Source: an uncultured Kineothrix sp.
GTDB lineage: Bacteria > Bacillota > Clostridia > Lachnospirales > Lachnospiraceae
Reading direction: 5' to 3'
NCBI GenBank assembly: GCA_910587275.1
Contig: CAJUMD010000074.1
Span: 1-16,828, forward strand
Length of the DNA: 16,828 nucleotides
Part shown: positions 13,861 to 16,828 of the stretch, in pieces
Numbering within the stretch: the stretch's first letter is position 1
Layout: every line of letters begins with the position of its first letter
Position numbers and translations under genes: made by a program
The notes under the pieces: generated by a model
Databases searched by the model: none
The model's input: only the letters and a program-made list of their open reading frames with translations
What the model was told of the DNA's origin: nothing

Positions 13861-14778
13861 ATGCGTGGAATAAAAATTAAAAATTTATATGGACGATTTT
13901 ACTATGAGATTATGTTGGCGGAAGAAGGGATGACAATTCTTACCGGTCCCAATGGTTTTGGCAAATCCACAATCTTACATATGATTGGAGCATTGGCAAA
14001 TAGTGATATGGAATTTTTCTTCGATTTGCCATTTTCGGAAATTGAAGTTATAGGGAATGGGGATGATAGTAATTTTGTAATTAGGAAAGAGAAGGAATCC
14101 CTTTTTATTGACGGTAAAGAATTTGACCGGCAAAGGATTAACGAATGGAAAAATCCAAAGGGCTGGTTACATTTGGATGGAAAATTTGAGAATATGTACT
14201 CAGACCATCGGACAGATGAAATTACAAAAATTGTTTTCACATTAAAGCAGATTACCGGAAATGTTTTTTTTATTGAAGAACAACGTCTTGTGAAAAGCGG
14301 CGTTGAGCGGAGGACCAGGGCTGATGGAAGCAGGGTAATGGAACGCAGATTGATACAGACCGTAAAGGAAATTTCCGAAAAACTGCGGATGAAAATGAAT
14401 AAGACAACAAAAGGGTATTCCGCAATTTCCAATGAATTGGACAGTACATTTCCACAACGGCTGTTTGCACAGGAAGTTGGTTTATCTGAACGGGAATTCA
14501 ATGAAAAATTGTTATCCATGCGTGAAAAGGTAAGTAAGCTGCAAAAATATGGGATTTCCAATGTAGGAAAGTTTGACGATATCTTATTTAAGGAAGACGA
14601 TGCAAGAGCATTAAAAGTTTATTTTGATGATTTTGAAATGAAATACAGACAGTATGAAAATTTAATTAACTGTTTGGAATTATATACGGAAATTATAAAT
14701 GACAGATTTCTGTTTAAAAAGTGGATTCTGCAGCGTATACTGTGGGGTAAAAAAAGGCGGCAGGGATTATCTGCATAA
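13861..14778 (+). pseudogene. AAA_15-like ATPase, C-terminally truncated (AriA-like)
   Basis: The 305-residue reading frame starts MRGIKIKNLYGRFYYE, with Walker A GPNGFGKST at 29-37, and continues with the SMC/ABC-like VFFIEEQRLV (135-144) and a helical region to about residue 285 (EIINDRFLFKK). Family members then carry an ABC-type signature (LSSGEKQ-like) and Walker B (LLIDEPE-like), usually reaching more than 400 residues. Both are absent here. The last 18 or so residues (WILQRILWGKKRRQGLSA) look like out-of-frame read-through past a deletion junction near 14720-14755. Without Walker B it should not hydrolyse ATP. GGGGGAAGAAA precedes the ATG. The segment is AT-rich compared with its neighbours, suggesting horizontal transfer. 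Confidence 0.7.
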
Positions 14779-15184
14779 TGCCATGAAGGCGCTTTCACCT
14801 TATAGTATCCTGCGTAAAAAGAGTGAAGAACAAGAATTGAGGATAAATTTTGACAGAGGGTTGGGTGGGTTCATGCAGGAAGGGGAATGCTTTCAAGTCG
14901 ATGAATTGTTCCGTAAAGTGGGGATTACGGATGAGTTGGGAGAAGCGTGTAAGACGGAAGCGGCTTTGCTGGGGACAGAGGAATTGTATGACATTACCAA
15001 TGGTCATGATATATGCCGGTATCTTGGCTGTACTGCAAGGGAAGGAAAGGGAAAGAACCTTGGGGAAGAAAGGGTACGGAATATTTTAATATGTTCTTAC
15101 CGTAAAGAAGATTTTAAGAAAACAAAATTGTATGGTTCCATAAAAGAATACCAGTCACGGTATGGGCTGTGTTTTGTCTGTTGA
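14732..15184 (+). pseudogene. C-terminal half of a DUF4435 (AriB-like) gene
   Basis: In a different frame from the preceding ATPase, about 145 codons run from GGRDYLHNAMKALSPYSILR through LRINFDRGLGGFMQ, then ITNGHDICRYLG, and end RNILICSYRKEDF...TKLYGSIKEYQSRYG with a stop at 15182-15184. The NGHD...Y..EDFKKT.LY.SI..Y pattern resembles the C-terminus of DUF4435, a TOPRIM-like family usually encoded directly after an AAA_15 ATPase, as in the PARIS defence pair. This match is from memory. The N-terminal half with the expected acidic catalytic residues is missing. The left boundary is approximate. No convincing start codon or ribosome binding site exists for it. Confidence 0.5.
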
Positions 15185-15214
15185 AAGGAACTGTTATGAC
15201 AGGGGTGGTCAGGT

Positions 15215-15586
15215 ATGCTTTTTAACCAGAATATTATTTTGGAAGTTTTGAGGAGTAATTTTGCAAAAAACATCAAAGAATTTGTCGATAAATGCGTTAT
15301 GGGGTGGGATGATTTAGATTTGGATGAATTTTTTGAAGAAGCGGTTGATTTTGCCTCATTGGATTCCGTGGAAGAAATGACCATAGAGGAATATAATGTG
15401 GAAGATGAAAACAGTGGTCAGGTTGTGGACGGAATATGTGAGATTACGGTATCTGTAAATGGCTTTATAAAAGCAGGGGAAGATGTGGCATACAGAGACA
15501 CACAAATAGCGGTTTTGGGGATTGGATTTTCCTTTTATGTGGAAAATGATAAGTTTTCAGATATGGAATTGGAATATTTGTATTAA
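15215..15586 (+). CDS. Acidic hypothetical protein, 123 residues
   Basis: I do not recognise this protein. It is strongly acidic: WDDLDLDEFFEEAVDF near 31-46, then EEMTIEEYNVEDEN. A helical N-terminal half is followed by a likely β-rich half (GICEITVSVNGFIKAGED, IAVLGIGFSFYVENDK, MELEYLY). No signal peptide or membrane segment is evident. The ATG has only a weak AGG upstream. A better ribosome binding site (AAAGGA) serves an ATG at 15196 in another frame that ends after nine residues, so the gene may be coupled to it or have lost its true start. It shares the AT-rich composition of the ATPase/DUF4435 remnant and could be a passenger or accessory of that module. Confidence 0.6.
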   Translation: MLFNQNIILEVLRSNFAKNIKEFVDKCVMGWDDLDLDEFFEEAVDFASLDSVEEMTIEEYNVEDENSGQVVDGICEITVSVNGFIKAGEDVAYRDTQIAVLGIGFSFYVENDKFSDMELEYLY

Positions 15587-15717
15587 TGATTTTTTATACT
15601 TGCTATAAGGATGGGAAAATGCCAAAATGGCTGCCAGTGCATCGTTGGATAAGGTGTACTGGTTCTTTTGTGCACGGGTGTGCAGGATGGAAAAACGGAA
15701 AGGAAGGAGAGAAACAC

Positions 15718-16828
15718 ATGTTAAAAACGTTGGGGGCGCAGATTAAGGAATTTAAGGCACCGAGTATCATCACGCCGCTTGCCATGATGCTGGAAGTCAT
15801 TATGGAGATGATTATTCCGTTAATGATGGCGTCCATTGTGGATGACGGCATCGATGCCGGGAACCTTAAGCACATTTATGTCATGGGGGGCTGTATGGTA
15901 CTGGCGGCTGCAGTTTCGCTGTCGTCGGGTTTGGCAGGGGGCTATTTCGGGGCAAAAGCATCCACGGGGTTTGCCCGCAATTTGAGGGAAGCGATGTTTG
16001 AGAACATCCAAAGTTTTTCTTTTACCAATATCGATAAGTACAGTACGGCGGGATTGGTTACGCGGCTGACCACGGATGTGACGAATCTGCAAAATGCTTA
16101 CCAGATGCTTTTGCGGATGTGCATCCGGGCGCCTTTTTCCCTAATCTGCGCCATGGTACTGTCTTTTTTCGTCAATGCAAAAGTGGCGCTTGTTTACCTG
16201 GTGGCAGTGCTGCTTCTCGGAAGCTGTCTGTTTGTGATTGCCGCGCGGACCATGAAGACGTTCCGCAGCATTTTTGAAAAATACGACGACATGAATGCCA
16301 GCGTGCAGGAAAATGTATCTGCTATCCGCGTGGTTAAGGCATATGTAAGGGAAGAACATGAAGTGGACAAATTCAGGGCGGCAAGCAGGAACGTCCACCG
16401 TCTGTTTACGAAGGCGGAAAACGTCCTTGCCTTAAACAGCCCGCTCATGCAGATTACGGTATATACCTGTATCCTCTGTATCAGCTATATGGGGGCGAAG
16501 ATGATTGTGGCAGGGAATATGACCACCGGGGACCTGATGAGTCTTTTGACGTACTGTATGAATATCCTGATGAGCCTGATGATTCTGTCCATGATTTTCG
16601 TCATGGTGACGATGAGTATGGCAAGCGCGGAGCGTATCTGCGAAGTATTAAATGAAAAGAGCAGTCTGGTGAACCCGGAACATCCCAAACGGGAAGTGAC
16701 GGACGGAAGTATCCGCTTTGACCATGTATTTTTCAAATACCGGGAGGAGGGCGGGGAACCGGTGCTTTCGGATATTAATCTGGAAATCCGTCCGGGGGAA
16801 ACCATTGGTATTTTGGGAGGCACCGGCA
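15718..16828 (+). CDS. ABC transporter, fused permease-ATPase (partial, runs off the end)
   Basis: The frame opens at ATG 15718 after AAGGAAGGAGAG with good spacing and stays open to the window edge (about 370 residues). The protein begins MLKTLGAQIKEF. Hydrophobic helices follow (MMLEVIMEMIIPLMMASIVD; VMGGCMVLAAAVSLSSG; LICAMVLSFFV with LVYLVAVLLLGSCLFVIAA; ILCISYMGAKMIV; LMSLMILSMIFVMVTM). Coupling-type segments (GLVTRLTTDVTNLQNAYQM; VQENVSAIRVVKAYVREEHE) are typical of type-1 exporters of the MdlB/LmrA class. The nucleotide-binding domain starts at IRFDHVFFKY, and the window ends inside Walker A (GILGGTG...). Such genes often form heterodimers with a second ABC gene downstream. The substrate (drug, lipid or peptide) cannot be inferred. 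Confidence 0.93.
   Translation, partial: MLKTLGAQIKEFKAPSIITPLAMMLEVIMEMIIPLMMASIVDDGIDAGNLKHIYVMGGCMVLAAAVSLSSGLAGGYFGAKASTGFARNLREAMFENIQSFSFTNIDKYSTAGLVTRLTTDVTNLQNAYQMLLRMCIRAPFSLICAMVLSFFVNAKVALVYLVAVLLLGSCLFVIAARTMKTFRSIFEKYDDMNASVQENVSAIRVVKAYVREEHEVDKFRAASRNVHRLFTKAENVLALNSPLMQITVYTCILCISYMGAKMIVAGNMTTGDLMSLLTYCMNILMSLMILSMIFVMVTMSMASAERICEVLNEKSSLVNPEHPKREVTDGSIRFDHVFFKYREEGGEPVLSDINLEIRPGETIGILGGTG

Overview
The window looks like chromosomal DNA of a spore-forming, low-to-middling GC Clostridia species, most likely Lachnospiraceae. The reasons are a SpoVAE sporulation gene, strong AGGAGG-type ribosome binding sites, a DUF5721-type protein that I associate with Lachnospiraceae, and FIST-GGDEF and EAL-HDOD signalling proteins of the kind common in that family. 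No rRNA, tRNA or CRISPR array was seen.

Bases 59-6797 hold a complete tryptophan operon in the order trpE-trpG-trpD-trpC-trpF-trpB-trpA, all on the plus strand. Several junctions are tightly coupled: ATGA at trpE/trpG, a 35-base overlap at trpC/trpF and an 8-base overlap at trpF/trpB. The exception is trpB-trpA, separated by 158 bases that contain a degenerate 8-base purine-rich tandem repeat. The operon promoter and any attenuator or T-box lie upstream of the window. Together the seven proteins convert chorismate and glutamine to tryptophan.

Bases 6798-12180 are a mixed housekeeping region. It holds a convergent EAL-HDOD protein (minus), a 339-base gap with a MITE-like inverted repeat, an isolated spoVAE (plus), a DUF5721-like gene (minus) divergent from a DegV fatty-acid-binding protein (plus), the azlCD branched-chain amino acid exporter pair (minus) behind a highly structured leader, and a divergent MutT/Nudix hydrolase (plus).

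Bases 12181-15717 are an accessory, decaying segment. A FIST-GGDEF diguanylate cyclase gene appears to have lost the middle of its sensor region, and the two ends are now in different frames. Next comes an AT-rich block. The first two thirds of an AAA_15-like ATPase gene run out of frame into what looks like the last half of a DUF4435 gene. That is the gene pair of PARIS (AriA/AriB) anti-phage systems and relatives, so I read it as a deletion remnant of such a defence module. A 123-residue acidic protein of unknown function follows. The window ends inside an ABC exporter gene (15718 to the edge), cut within its Walker A motif.

The most notable observations are the defence-module remnant, the nearby FIST-GGDEF deletion scar, the duplicated structured leader of azlC and the tandem-repeat spacer inside the trp operon. 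I found no intact novel system.
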